From an uncultured Lachnospiraceae bacterium (GTDB taxonomy: Bacteria > Bacillota > Clostridia > Lachnospirales > Lachnospiraceae), in contig CAKRIL010000011.1 in NCBI GenBank assembly GCA_934343915.1, forward strand, positions 10,546-74,545: DNA of 64,000 nucleotides, read 5' to 3'. Shown here in pieces: positions 1 to 9,114 of the stretch; positions within the stretch are counted from its first letter, which is position 1, and the number at the start of each line of letters is the position of its first letter. A model generated the notes under the pieces. It did no database searches. It worked only from the letters and a program-made list of their open reading frames with translations, and was not told where the DNA came from. A program made the position numbers and the translations under genes.

Positions 1-531
1 GATACGCTCTCGGGCTTTGTCGTTGTCAAGGATGAGGCACTTGCTGAGAGAATCCTGTATGTCTCAAAGACTACGGGAGCGAACCTTTCACCGTTCGACA
101 GCTGGCTTGTATTAAGGGGAATCAAGACCCTCGGAATCCGCATGGAGAGACAGCAGGCGAATGCAGCCAGGCTTGCGGAGTGGCTCAAGGCTAATCCTAA
201 GGTTAAAAAAGTATATTATCCGGGCTTTTCCGATCACCCGGGACATGATATTATGAAGAAGCAGGCAAGAGGCTTCGGAAGCATGATTTCCTTCGAGATG
301 GAATCAAAGGAGAGTGCGGTAAAGGTGCTTAACAATGTGAGTCTTATAAGCTTTGCGGAGAGCCTTGGCGGAGTCGAGACACTTCTTACATATCCGACAC
401 TCCAGACACACCCGGATGTACCTGTTGAGGTTAAGGAGAGAAACGGAATCACGGAGAGTCTCTTAAGAATATCCGTCGGTATTGAGGATATTGAGGACTT
501 GACCGCCGACCTTGAGAGAGCCTTCGCATAG
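1..531 (+). CDS. Cys/Met-metabolism PLP enzyme (cystathionine gamma-synthase/lyase type), 5' end cut by window
   Basis: The frame is open from base 1 and gives the last 176 residues of a Cys/Met metabolism PLP-dependent enzyme. Visible family landmarks are the start DTLSGFVVVKDEAL, the segment GANLSPFDSWLVLRGIKTL and the C-terminal SLGGVETLLTYP followed by LLRISVGIEDIEDL, all typical of the MetB/MetC/MGL fold. The PLP lysine lies upstream of the window. Members carry out gamma-replacement or beta/gamma-elimination on sulfur amino acids; the C-terminus alone cannot tell synthase from lyase. A PatB/MalY-like C-S lyase follows after 50 bp on the same strand, which favours a methionine/cysteine interconversion operon. 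Confidence 0.9.
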   Translation, partial: DTLSGFVVVKDEALAERILYVSKTTGANLSPFDSWLVLRGIKTLGIRMERQQANAARLAEWLKANPKVKKVYYPGFSDHPGHDIMKKQARGFGSMISFEMESKESAVKVLNNVSLISFAESLGGVETLLTYPTLQTHPDVPVEVKERNGITESLLRISVGIEDIEDLTADLERAFA

Positions 532-581
532 AAGCTGTCTGACTGCACGAAGTAAAAGGATAATTCGGGAGGAATCGGTGA

Positions 582-1757
582 ATGTACGATTTTGATAAAA
601 TAACAGACAGACGTGGAACAAGCTGTCTTAAGTATGACTTTCAGGTGGAGAGAAGGGGAAGGGACGACCTGCTTCCGCTGTGGGTTGCCGATATGGACTT
701 TGCTCTGCCGGAGGACATATTGGATGACATAAAGGACAGAATTTCACATGGAATATTCGGATATACCGACCCGAAAAAGGAATACTTTGACAGTGTAATT
801 AACTGGTTTTACACTCATTTTGGCTGGAAGGGCAGAACTGAGTGGATTACGGTCACTCCGGGCGTGGTAGTTGCGATTTCCGCTGCGGTTCGCGCGTTCA
901 CCAAGGAAGGGGATGGCGTGCTTATACAACAGCCTGTGTATTACCCTTTTTCAGAGGCGATTGTATTAAATAAGAGAAAGCTCGTCAACAACCGGCTCGT
1001 CTATAAGGATGGAAAGTACAGCATCGATTTCGAGGATTTTGAAAAAAAGATAGTCGATGAAAATGTGAAGCTTTTCATTCTGTGCAGCCCGCACAATCCT
1101 GTCGGTCGTGTGTGGACGCTTGACGAATTAAAGAGAATGGGAGAAATCTGCTTAAAGCATAATGTTATTGTAGTGTCTGATGAGATACACTGTGACTTCA
1201 CCTATGAGGCTCATAAGCACATTATGTTCCCGTCAGTGAGCAGGGAGTTCGAGGACAATGTTGTTCTGTGTACCGCTCCGAGCAAGACCTTCAATATTGC
1301 GGGGCTTCAGGTCTCCAATATATTCATTCCGAATGAAAAAATAAGTAAGGCATTCAAGGCGGAGCTTGAAGGCTTCGGCTACTCACAGCCTAATGCTGTG
1401 GGGCTTACCGCCTGTCAGTCGGTGTATACCAAGGGAAATGAGTGGTATGAGGAGCTTAAGAAATATCTTGCAGATAATCTTTTTTTCGCAAGAGAGTATT
1501 TGAAAGAAAATATGCCGAAGCTTAAGCTTGTCGAGCCGGAGGGAACATACCTTGTGTGGATTGACTGCAGTGAGCTTGGGCTTGATGTCGATGGGCTTGA
1601 ACGATTCGTCGAGGATAAGGCGAAGCTGTGGGTGGATTTCGGAATTATATTCGGAAAGGAAAGCGGACAATTCATAAGATTAAATATTGCCTGTCCAAGG
1701 GCAACCCTCAGACAGGCGTTTGAACAGCTTAGAGCTGCATATTGTCAAACCATGTAG
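582..1757 (+). CDS. PatB/MalY-family aminotransferase, putative cystathionine beta-lyase
   Basis: The product is a 391-residue fold-type I PLP enzyme of full family length. It opens with FDKITDRRGTSCLKYD and LLPLWVADMDF, the signature N-terminus of MalY/PatB proteins. It has the substrate/PLP segments SPHNPVGRVW and VSDEIHCDF, and APSKTFNIAG near residue 233 contains the Schiff-base lysine. PatB/MalY enzymes cleave C-S bonds of cystathionine or cysteine conjugates in the cytoplasm. The start follows a GGGAGGAA ribosome site. Its 3' end overlaps the convergent hydrolase gene by 29 bp. Assignment to the family is firm; the exact substrate is inferred from the neighbouring sulfur amino acid gene. 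Confidence 0.9.
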   Translation: MYDFDKITDRRGTSCLKYDFQVERRGRDDLLPLWVADMDFALPEDILDDIKDRISHGIFGYTDPKKEYFDSVINWFYTHFGWKGRTEWITVTPGVVVAISAAVRAFTKEGDGVLIQQPVYYPFSEAIVLNKRKLVNNRLVYKDGKYSIDFEDFEKKIVDENVKLFILCSPHNPVGRVWTLDELKRMGEICLKHNVIVVSDEIHCDFTYEAHKHIMFPSVSREFEDNVVLCTAPSKTFNIAGLQVSNIFIPNEKISKAFKAELEGFGYSQPNAVGLTACQSVYTKGNEWYEELKKYLADNLFFAREYLKENMPKLKLVEPEGTYLVWIDCSELGLDVDGLERFVEDKAKLWVDFGIIFGKESGQFIRLNIACPRATLRQAFEQLRAAYCQTM

Positions 1758-2565
1758 CGAACAGCTCAGGCCAGCATGCACATTCAGGCTGAATTTCTTT
1801 TCCCGTAAGACATGCAGTCTCTTCTGTCGCAAGAGCAAGACCGTGGCAGCCCTTGGCAAATATATGAAGCTCGCAAGGGATTCTATATTTTCTGAGGGCT
1901 CCTGCCATGAGAAGTGAGTTCTCGACAGGTACGGCACCATCCTCAAAGGTATGCCATATGAAGGCAGGAACCGTGTCGGCATTCACTCTCTTCTCGAGAG
2001 ATACGGTATCGTACAGCTTCTCGTCACCGCCTGCAAGTGCGTCAAATGAGCCGCGGTGTGCGAATTCACCTGCTGTGATTACGGGGTATGATAAAAGCAT
2101 GCAGGATGGTCTGTAATCCTCGCTGTGTCCGCCGAGAACATCTGTGACAAGCTCGTCCTTCCACATTGTTCCAAGGCTTCCTGCAACGTGAGCACCCGCA
2201 GAAAAACCGCAGATACATATTTTATCAGTGTTGACATGCCATTCGCCGGCATGTTTTTTTATGTAATCGACAGCCATTGCCGCTTCAATGAGCTGTGAAG
2301 GATACATATCAGGTGCAAGGCTGTAATAGAGAATACATGCATTGTAGCCGTGTGCGTTCATGCGGAGCGCGATAGGTTCTGCCTCGCGTGAGGACAGATG
2401 AGTGTAGCCGCCTCCCGGACATATAAGAACCATAGGGCGTGTCTTGTCACCGCGGAAATCGCTGTGGTGGTCAATGATGTATGTTGTGAGCTTAGCCACA
2501 GTGTCGCTGTGGGATATTCCGGCCTTTTTGTAATCGGGCTTTAATTCGATTGTAGTGTGAAGCAT
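1729..2565 (-). CDS. Alpha/beta hydrolase (BD-FAE-like esterase)
   Basis: The product is a 278-residue alpha/beta hydrolase. It carries the oxyanion-hole segment CPGGGYTHLS near residue 48, the nucleophile elbow GFSAGAHVA and a C-terminal KGCHGLAL containing the likely catalytic histidine. This matches the carboxylesterase/acetylxylan-esterase-like group (BD-FAE, COG0657). There is no signal peptide, so it should act in the cytoplasm. The start chosen is the ATG encoding MLHTTIELK because GGAGG sits 6-7 bases upstream on the minus strand; an in-frame ATG at 2619 has no good site. It is convergent with the upstream PLP enzyme and divergent from glgB. The substrate is unknown. Confidence 0.85.
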   Translation of the reverse strand: MLHTTIELKPDYKKAGISHSDTVAKLTTYIIDHHSDFRGDKTRPMVLICPGGGYTHLSSREAEPIALRMNAHGYNACILYYSLAPDMYPSQLIEAAMAVDYIKKHAGEWHVNTDKICICGFSAGAHVAGSLGTMWKDELVTDVLGGHSEDYRPSCMLLSYPVITAGEFAHRGSFDALAGGDEKLYDTVSLEKRVNADTVPAFIWHTFEDGAVPVENSLLMAGALRKYRIPCELHIFAKGCHGLALATEETACLTGKEIQPECACWPELFATWFDNMQL

Positions 2566-2677
2566 AATGTACCTCCGGGTTGGATTGATTAGTTTATTAT
2601 AGCACAAACCGTTTGCCAATACAATTTAAAGGTGGTACAATGAAATTATAAAAATGGCGGGAAATGAGGGAGACTGT

Positions 2678-4939
2678 ATGGACAAAAAACTATATGATTT
2701 GATGGACTGGCCTGAGATTGAGGCTGTGGTGTATTCAGAGTGTAAGCATCCGCTTGATATCCTGGGGCAGCATATTACTTCTGAGGGATTATTGTTTCAG
2801 ACCTTCAAGCCGGGCGCATGCGGCGTGAAGGTGGTACTTACCGGAAAAAATAAGACATACGACATGGAGCAGGTTGATGAGGCAGGATATTTTGCACTTC
2901 TCATACCAGGTAAAAGACGTGTTGCGTATGAGCTTATAGCAGACTACGGAGATGGAAAGACAGAGCAGATAGTTGATACATACAGCTTCAAGGTTCAGAT
3001 ACTTGAATCAGAGCTTGAACGCTTCGAAGCAGGTATCAATTATGAGCTGTACAATGTTCTCGGAGCACATCCGGTTGAGGTTGACGGCGTGCAGGGAGTA
3101 CATTTTGCAGTGTGGGCTCCCAATGCGTGGAGAGTCAGTGTTGTGGGTGATTTTAACAACTGGGACGGAAGAACACATCAGATGCAGTTCATTGACAAAT
3201 ACGGGGTATTTGAGCTGTTCGTTCCGGGTGTAAAGCCTCTTGAACTGTACAAGTATGAGATTAAGTACAAGGGTGGAATGGTCGGACTTAAGGCAGACCC
3301 GTATGCGTTCTACAGTGAGGTTCGTCCGAACAATGCCTCTATCGTATATGATATTGATAAGTATGTGTGGACGGATGGCGACTGGCTTGAGAGCAGGGAA
3401 CTCAACAAGAATAAGCCGATGTCGATATATGAGCTTCATCTTGGCTCGTTTATGAAGCCTGACGATGGAAGAGAGTTCTACAATTACAGGGAGCTTGCAC
3501 CGCTCATCATCAAGTATGTGAAAGAGATGGGTTATACGCATGTTGAACTCATGCCTGTCATGGAGCATCCTTTTGACGGTTCATGGGGCTATCAGGTCAC
3601 AGGCTATTATGCGCCTACAAGCAGATACGGAACGCCTGATGATTTCAGATACTTTGTTGACCTTATGCACTGCGCGGGAATCGGCGTGATTCTTGACTGG
3701 GTTCCGGCACATTTTCCGAAGGATGATTTCGGTCTTGCAAGATTCGACGGAACGGCACTCTATGAGCATCTTGACCCGAGACAGGGTGAGCATCCTGAAT
3801 GGGGAACCTACATATACAATTACGGCAGACCGCAGGTTCGCAATTTCCTCATAGCCAATGCACTTTTCTGGGCGAAGGAATATCACGCAGACGGTCTCAG
3901 AATGGATGCGGTTGCATCAATGCTTTACCTCGATTACGGTAAAAAGAACGGCGAATGGGTTGCCAACATGTACGGCGGCAATGAGAATCTTGACGCGGTT
4001 GAATTTTTCAAGCAGCTCAACACCATATACAGAAAGAAAAATAAGACATCGATGCTTATTGCCGAGGAATCAACGGCATGGCCTATGGTTACGGGAGAGG
4101 TAAAGGATGGTTCACTTGGCTTTGACTACAAGTGGAATATGGGCTGGATGAATGATTTCCTTGATTTCATGAGCGCAGACCCGCTTTTCAGAAAGGGACG
4201 CTACGGCGAACTCACCTTCAGTATGATATACGCTTACAGCGAAGATTTCATTCTTGTAATATCACATGATGAAGTCGTTCACGGAAAGGCATCCATGATA
4301 AATAAGATGCCGGAGGCAGACCTTGACGCTAAGTTCTCAGACCTTCGTGCAGCCTACGGCTTTATGTACACCCACCCGGGAAAGAAGCTTCTGTTCATGG
4401 GACAGGATTTCGGACAGTTCAATGAATGGTGGGAGGAAAAGAGCCTTGACTGGGCGGAGCTTTCAAATGAGCGCAATCAGAAGCTTCATCGTTACATGAA
4501 GGATTTGAATGCACTCTATAAGAAGGAGCCGGCTCTTTATGAGCTTGATTACAATCCGGACGGCTTTGAATGGATTAACAATATCTCAGCGGATGAGTGT
4601 ATAGTATCATATGTCCGCAGGGCTAAGAACGGCGATGAGCTTCTTGTTGTGGTAAGTTTTACGCCTGTTCTCCGCGAAAAGTACAAGATTGGAGTTCCGG
4701 GTGCAGGTCAGTATAAGGAAATCTTCAACAGTAATGCGAAGAAATACGGCGGTACGGGAAAGCTCAACTCAAGAGTTAAGGTATCAGAGGAGAGCGAGTG
4801 CGATAACCGCAAGGATTCAATTCATATCACGATACCGCCTCTCGGAATCTGTATTTTCCGCAAGGTTGAGCAGGATGAAGACGCTGAGAAGGCTGAGGCG
4901 TTAAAGAAAAACGAGACAGCAGAGAAGTCGAAAAAGTGA
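2678..4939 (+). CDS. glgB: 1,4-alpha-glucan branching enzyme
   Basis: The product (753 residues) is a GH13 branching enzyme that makes alpha-1,6 branches in glycogen. An N-terminal CBM48-type segment with FAVWAPNAWRVSVVGDFNNW precedes the catalytic barrel. Catalytic features are DWVPAHF, the nucleophile in DGLRMDAV (about residue 409), the acid/base in IAEESTAWP (about 463) and VISHDEVVHGK (about 530). The Lys/Glu-rich end is low complexity. The start at 2678 has GAGGGAG five bases upstream; an ATG at 2654 in the same frame lacks a site. No other glycogen gene is adjacent, so this is an isolated glgB. An mscS-family gene follows after 18 bp and probably shares its transcript. Confidence 0.95.
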   Translation: MDKKLYDLMDWPEIEAVVYSECKHPLDILGQHITSEGLLFQTFKPGACGVKVVLTGKNKTYDMEQVDEAGYFALLIPGKRRVAYELIADYGDGKTEQIVDTYSFKVQILESELERFEAGINYELYNVLGAHPVEVDGVQGVHFAVWAPNAWRVSVVGDFNNWDGRTHQMQFIDKYGVFELFVPGVKPLELYKYEIKYKGGMVGLKADPYAFYSEVRPNNASIVYDIDKYVWTDGDWLESRELNKNKPMSIYELHLGSFMKPDDGREFYNYRELAPLIIKYVKEMGYTHVELMPVMEHPFDGSWGYQVTGYYAPTSRYGTPDDFRYFVDLMHCAGIGVILDWVPAHFPKDDFGLARFDGTALYEHLDPRQGEHPEWGTYIYNYGRPQVRNFLIANALFWAKEYHADGLRMDAVASMLYLDYGKKNGEWVANMYGGNENLDAVEFFKQLNTIYRKKNKTSMLIAEESTAWPMVTGEVKDGSLGFDYKWNMGWMNDFLDFMSADPLFRKGRYGELTFSMIYAYSEDFILVISHDEVVHGKASMINKMPEADLDAKFSDLRAAYGFMYTHPGKKLLFMGQDFGQFNEWWEEKSLDWAELSNERNQKLHRYMKDLNALYKKEPALYELDYNPDGFEWINNISADECIVSYVRRAKNGDELLVVVSFTPVLREKYKIGVPGAGQYKEIFNSNAKKYGGTGKLNSRVKVSEESECDNRKDSIHITIPPLGICIFRKVEQDEDAEKAEALKKNETAEKSKK

Positions 4940-4957
4940 TTTACGGAGGGATGATAT

Positions 4958-5824
4958 ATGGCTGGAGAACAGATAGCGGCAACTCAGGTTGCCGATACGG
5001 TTCAGACAAGTGCCACGCATTTTGAGAAGGTGCTTGATACTGTGATTGACTATGGACTTAAGCTTGGCAAGAACATTCTGCTTGCACTTATTGTATATTT
5101 TATCGCAAGCAAGCTTATAAAGTGGGTGCTTAAGCTTACGACAAAGGCACTCAATAAGGGAAAGCTTGAACCTATGGTGGTCAAATTCGTATACTCCACA
5201 GTGAAGATAGGCTTGTATGTACTTTTATTTATAGCGGTTGTGTCGATACTTGGAATACCTACGACGACATTCGTAACCCTGTTCGGTACGGTTACGCTGT
5301 CGGTTGGTCTTGCACTTCAGGGAAGTCTGGCTAACCTCGCAGGAGGAGTGCTGATACTTATATTCAAGCCGTTCAAGGTAGGAGACTACATTGTGGCTTG
5401 CGGCGACGAGGGAACAGTTGTCGGAATCGACGTGTTCTACACGAAGCTTGCCACCGTCGACAACAAGGTGATTGTCATACCTAACGGAACCCTTGCCAAT
5501 TCAAGTGTCAAGAACGTGAGCGCAATGGACAAAAGACGTGTCGATGTTCAGGTCGGTATCAGCTATGAATCCGATATAGCAGCGGCAAAGAACGTCCTTA
5601 TGGGAATTATCGACAAGAATGAGAACGTCTTAAGGGACAAGCCAATCAATGTATTCGTGGCAAGCCTTGATGCCAGTCAGGTGACACTCGAGACAAGAGC
5701 ATGGGTAAATTCCGATAAATACTGGGATACCAAGTGGGCGCTCACTGAGCAGTATAAGCTTGCGCTTGATGCGAACGGAATTGAGATACCGTTCAATCAG
5801 CTGAGTGTGACGATAAAGAAGTAA
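4958..5824 (+). CDS. Small-conductance mechanosensitive channel (MscS family)
   Basis: The product is a 288-residue inner-membrane channel of the MscS family, close to E. coli MscS in length. Three hydrophobic spans lie at about residues 38-60, 75-97 and 98-125. The pore-lining helix contains the Gly/Ala-rich SVGLALQGSLANLAGGVLI, and GDYIVACGDEGTVVGIDVF plus VIPNGTLANSSVKN start the cytoplasmic beta domain. Such channels open on hypo-osmotic shock. The ATG has GGAGG upstream, and a terminator follows about 110 bp after the stop, ending the glgB-mscS unit. Confidence 0.93.
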   Translation: MAGEQIAATQVADTVQTSATHFEKVLDTVIDYGLKLGKNILLALIVYFIASKLIKWVLKLTTKALNKGKLEPMVVKFVYSTVKIGLYVLLFIAVVSILGIPTTTFVTLFGTVTLSVGLALQGSLANLAGGVLILIFKPFKVGDYIVACGDEGTVVGIDVFYTKLATVDNKVIVIPNGTLANSSVKNVSAMDKRRVDVQVGISYESDIAAAKNVLMGIIDKNENVLRDKPINVFVASLDASQVTLETRAWVNSDKYWDTKWALTEQYKLALDANGIEIPFNQLSVTIKK

Positions 5825-5856
5825 AAGGATACATTTCATCACAATTTATGTTATGA

Positions 5857-5881
5857 GTGTATAATGGATTATATTATACAC
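5857..5881. repeat. Short palindrome, relic tip of the nested inverted-repeat family
   Basis: The palindrome GTGTATAAT-N7-ATTATACAC starts 33 bp after the mscS stop. It closely matches the outermost arm of the element at 20258, which begins GTATAATGGATTATATTTAT. It looks like a solo tip left after loss of the body. The link to the family rests on this short similarity only. Confidence 0.4.
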
Positions 5882-5932
5882 GGTATAGGTTGTGAACTGT
5901 TAAGTATCGCGTGAGCGCGTTTCTAAAATCAG

Positions 5933-5967
5933 CGGAAGTATTGGAGACAGTACTTCCGTTTTTCGTT
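5933..5967 (+). terminator. Rho-independent terminator after glgB-mscS
   Basis: A perfect 8-bp stem, CGGAAGTA with TACTTCCG, has a 10-nt loop and is followed by TTTTTCGTTTT. It sits downstream of the MscS channel gene and fits an intrinsic terminator for the upstream pair. Confidence 0.8.
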
Positions 5968-6095
5968 TTAAATAAAAACATGGAATGGAATCTTAAGAAA
6001 TTTGTAAGAAAATGGTTGAGGTAAATATAGGGAATGCATTGTATTATATTTTTATATCAAATAGTAAATTTAAAACCTAAATTTAAAGAAAAACA

Positions 6096-6233
6096 GTTGT
6101 ATAATTTTATGTATACGCAAGCCGGTACTTTGTAGCCGTCGGTGCTTAGTGGATGTTTTTTAGCCACTTATGCACCGCTACGTGATACAAGTAGCGAGAG
6201 CGTGCCGGTGGTGTATACATAAAATTATACAAC
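6096..6233. repeat. Long hairpin with perfect 21-bp arms (copy 1 of 2)
   Basis: Arms at 6096-6116 and 6213-6233 are perfect reverse complements, beginning GTTGTATAATTTTATG and ending ATTATACAAC. The interior holds a second hairpin pairing CGGTGC with GCACCG and AGTGG with CCACT. It ends with AGCGAGAGCGTGCCGG, close to AGCGGGAGCGTGTCCGG in the copy at 17339-17415. Both copies are bounded by CA-GTTGT and ACAAC-GT. It lies 57 bp before the response regulator start and has no U-tract, so it is not a typical terminator. The rest of the 466-bp gap is AT-rich with no gene seen. Confidence 0.7.
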
Positions 6234-6290
6234 GTTCGTTAAATGATAAGTTATATAATTTCCTATTTGTACAAAGATAAGGGGGTAGAC

Positions 6291-7007
6291 ATGGACACTC
6301 AAAAGATTTTGGTCGTCGATGACGACAAAGAAATTCTTTTTTCATTGTCAAAGCTTTTAGAGTATGACGGCTTTGAGGTCGTACAGGCGCGGGATGGCAT
6401 TGAGGCACTTGAGCAGCTTGAGAAGGAGAAGCCCGACTTGATTCTGCTTGATATTATGATGCCGAAGCTTGACGGAATATCCGCACTTATGAAAATTAGG
6501 GAGAGCAATCATCTTCCGGTTATAGTATTGTCGGCAAAGACGCAGGACAGCGATAAAGTCTATGGTCTTACGATGGGAGCGGATGACTATATCTGTAAGC
6601 CTTACAATCCGGCGGAATTGGGGGCAAGAGTCAAGGCACTTTTACGAAGATTCAGGGCATGGAATGAGATGGCGGAGGATAAAAAGGCTTCTGATAGCGA
6701 AAGGATATGCAATGGCGGCATTGTTCTTGATACCGCAGCGAAGCAGGTTATGGTTGATGGTGAGCCGGTGAAGCTGACCGCCACGGAGTACAAGATTGTG
6801 AACCTGCTTATAAGCAATCTCAACAGGGTATTTTCGGCGGAAGAGATTTATGAGCGTGTCTGGGACGAGAATGTAGGATATGCCGTGGAAAATACGGTCA
6901 TGGTACATATAAGGCGTATCCGCGAGAAAATTGAGATTGACACGAAAAATCCAAAATATATAAAGGTGGTGTGGGGAATTGGCTATAAAATGGAAAAAAT
7001 GCAGTGA
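6291..7007 (+). CDS. OmpR/PhoB-family response regulator
   Basis: The product is a 238-residue two-component response regulator. The receiver begins ILVVDDDKEILF, with the phosphoacceptor Asp54 in LLDIMMPK and the conserved lysine in VLSAKTQD. A winged-helix DNA-binding domain covers roughly residues 135-235, with TATEYKIVNLL and VENTVMVHIRRIREKI. The start is the ATG after AAGGGGGTAGAC; an ATG 48 bp upstream lacks a ribosome site. The cognate kinase begins one base after its stop, so the two are translationally coupled. The receptor-kinase layout resembles VanRS-type sensors, but nothing here identifies the signal. Confidence 0.93.
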   Translation: MDTQKILVVDDDKEILFSLSKLLEYDGFEVVQARDGIEALEQLEKEKPDLILLDIMMPKLDGISALMKIRESNHLPVIVLSAKTQDSDKVYGLTMGADDYICKPYNPAELGARVKALLRRFRAWNEMAEDKKASDSERICNGGIVLDTAAKQVMVDGEPVKLTATEYKIVNLLISNLNRVFSAEEIYERVWDENVGYAVENTVMVHIRRIREKIEIDTKNPKYIKVVWGIGYKMEKMQ

Positions 7008-7008
7008 G

Positions 7009-8253
7009 ATGTTAAAAATCCAAAAAAATAATTTGATTGTGGCAGTGGCAGCGGGCATTTTGTTTGTCCTGAGTCTTATTGTGATTTATCAGGCGTACGG
7101 GTATGTCTATTGTGGGGGCTGGATAGTATTTATGTTTGTAAGTGGTATGATAAGCATAGTATTTTTGACACGATTTGTCATGATGCTGGTGAAAAAAAGA
7201 GCAGACACCATGGTTGACTTGGCATTTGGCAGATGGTATTTTATGACTTTTGTAATCGCGCTCATTATATGCGGTGCGTATGCTGTGGCGGCAACTGTGA
7301 TTTTGAAAACGGGTTATACATATTCTTATGGAAATGGATTTTGGTCGTCATACAGCGAGGCTTTGGTACACTATGGACATGGCTGGATTATTGCATTCAT
7401 ATATCTTGTCCCGGTTTTATCGGTGCTTGTCACGGTTATCATTGAGAGTGAGAGAGCAAGAAGCTACAGAGTGGGTATGCTCGACTCAGAGCTTCGCAGA
7501 GAGCAGCAGCTTGCCACCATGGAGAAGGACAAGGCGATTGAGGAACAGGGGAAGGCTGCCAAGGAGCAGGATAAGGCAAATCAGCTAAGCGTGGAGCTAC
7601 TCACCAATGTCACTCATGATTTAAAGACACCGCTCACCGCAATCATAGGCTATCTTGCACTTATGGAGAAGGAGGAACTGACACCGGTTCTTTCCGACTA
7701 TCTCAAGGTAGCTATGCAGAAATCAGAGCTTTTGAAGGACATGATTGACAGAATTCTTGAGCTTTCCAAGGCTGGCAGCGGAAATGCGGTTCTTGATATG
7801 AAGAAGCTTAACATGAACAAGCTTGTGCTGCAGCTCATCAATGATATTGAAGAGACACATCCGGATAAGGAGCTTCCTTTTGAGACAAGACTGTCGGAGG
7901 AGGATATCTTCTTTGAGGGTGACGATATGTATGCATACAGAATAGTACAGAATCTGCTGGATAACGCCGTAAAATATTCCATGGACGGAACGAGAATCTA
8001 TGTGAAGACATACGCCAAAGAGGGGAAAGTATATTTGGAAATCATAAATGTCTCAGCATATCCGATTGAGTGTGATGAAAATGAGCTCAAAGGAAAATTC
8101 GTCAGGGGAGATAAGTCAAGAAACAAGGACGGAAACGGTCTCGGACTTGCAATCGTCGACGCCTACACACATGCTCTCGGCGGGGAGTTCCATATCAATA
8201 TAATCGGTGATGCATTTCAGGCGGTGATTGAGTTTGAGAAGAACACAAAATAA
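7009..8253 (+). CDS. Membrane sensor histidine kinase, partner of the upstream regulator
   Basis: The product is a 414-residue sensor kinase. Four hydrophobic spans lie within the first 155 residues. A Lys/Glu/Gln-rich linker (likely coiled coil) leads to the H-box VTHDLKTPLTAIIGYL, the N-box NLLDNAVKYS and the ATP lid NGLGLAIVDAY. It is VanS-like in layout, with little extracellular domain. The ATG at 7009 starts one base after the regulator stop; a TTG at 6979 inside the regulator gene is an alternative and would add ten residues. Partnering is inferred from adjacency. Confidence 0.9.
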   Translation: MLKIQKNNLIVAVAAGILFVLSLIVIYQAYGYVYCGGWIVFMFVSGMISIVFLTRFVMMLVKKRADTMVDLAFGRWYFMTFVIALIICGAYAVAATVILKTGYTYSYGNGFWSSYSEALVHYGHGWIIAFIYLVPVLSVLVTVIIESERARSYRVGMLDSELRREQQLATMEKDKAIEEQGKAAKEQDKANQLSVELLTNVTHDLKTPLTAIIGYLALMEKEELTPVLSDYLKVAMQKSELLKDMIDRILELSKAGSGNAVLDMKKLNMNKLVLQLINDIEETHPDKELPFETRLSEEDIFFEGDDMYAYRIVQNLLDNAVKYSMDGTRIYVKTYAKEGKVYLEIINVSAYPIECDENELKGKFVRGDKSRNKDGNGLGLAIVDAYTHALGGEFHINIIGDAFQAVIEFEKNTK

Positions 8254-8328
8254 CCATTGACATTTCATTATCCAACGCTTATTCTGTATATAGAAACCAT
8301 TGGTTCTTACACTTAAGGAGGTTTTTAT

Positions 8329-9093
8329 ATGACTATTCAGGAAATGCGTGAGAAAAAGGATGAAATGGGATACACAGATGAACAGATAGCGGATTTATCA
8401 GGCATACCGCTTGGAACGGTTCGGCAGATTTTCTCAGGTGAGGTGGGAAGTCCGCGTTATGATATTCTTCTTGCACTTGAAGGATTTTTTGCGGAAAAGT
8501 ATGAAGTGAAGGAAACGGCGGCATATAAGCATGGCAGGAATGGCAGTTACACCCTGGATGATTATTATGCGCTTCCTGATGAGCAGAGAGTCGAGCTGAT
8601 TGACGGGTATTTTTATGATATGTCATCTCCGACCTTTGGACATCAATCCATCGGTGGGGAAATTTACCGTCAGATAGCTAACTTTATAATGGAGCATGGC
8701 GGGAGCTGTCGTCCATTCGTTGCGCCGGTGGACGTACAGCTGGATTGCGATAATAAGACTATGGTTCAGCCTGATGTAGGTATCGTGTGCGACCCTTCCA
8801 AGATTAAGAGATTTGGAATATATGGTGCTCCTGACTTCCTTGTGGAGGTGATTTCTCCATCCACAAAGAAGAAGGATTATGCCCTCAAGCTATCTAAGTA
8901 TATGGAAGCCGGTGTGCGAGAGTATTGGATAGTGGATTTTGCACAGGAGAAGATATTGGTGTATTTCTTTGAGAGTGATGTTTCACCGGTTATATATGGA
9001 TTTGACAAGCCTGTGCCTGTTAATATCTACGACTGCAGGCTTAAGATTGACTTTTCTAATATTGCTGAATGGCTTCGGGAGGGTATGGAGTAA
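8329..9093 (+). CDS. HTH-Uma2 fusion, putative PD-(D/E)XK endonuclease
   Basis: The product has 254 residues and two parts. Residues 1-55 resemble an XRE/lambda-repressor HTH (TDEQIADLSGIPLGTVRQIF). Residues 68-245 are a Uma2/DUF820 domain that starts YTLDDYYALPDEQRVELIDG and carries the restriction-fold residues in MVQPDVGIVCDP and PDFLVEVISPST, followed by KYMEAGVREYWIVDF. Uma2 proteins are predicted PD-(D/E)XK nucleases of unclear role. The ATG follows AAGGAGG. It stands alone between a kinase and a convergent HxlR regulator. The fold call is firm; DNA cleavage is inferred. Confidence 0.88.
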   Translation: MTIQEMREKKDEMGYTDEQIADLSGIPLGTVRQIFSGEVGSPRYDILLALEGFFAEKYEVKETAAYKHGRNGSYTLDDYYALPDEQRVELIDGYFYDMSSPTFGHQSIGGEIYRQIANFIMEHGGSCRPFVAPVDVQLDCDNKTMVQPDVGIVCDPSKIKRFGIYGAPDFLVEVISPSTKKKDYALKLSKYMEAGVREYWIVDFAQEKILVYFFESDVSPVIYGFDKPVPVNIYDCRLKIDFSNIAEWLREGME

Positions 9094-9114
9094 AAGCATA
9101 ATTTTATAAAATTT

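Noticed and set aside
5825..6290. Riboswitch before the response regulator
   Set aside because: The gap holds a terminator and a repeated hairpin, but no recognisable aptamer core.
8286..8318. LexA-like site GAAACCATTGGTTC upstream of the Uma2 gene
   Set aside because: The half-sites GAAACC/GGTTC do not have the CGAAC-N4-GTTCG spacing seen at 20633 and 22185.
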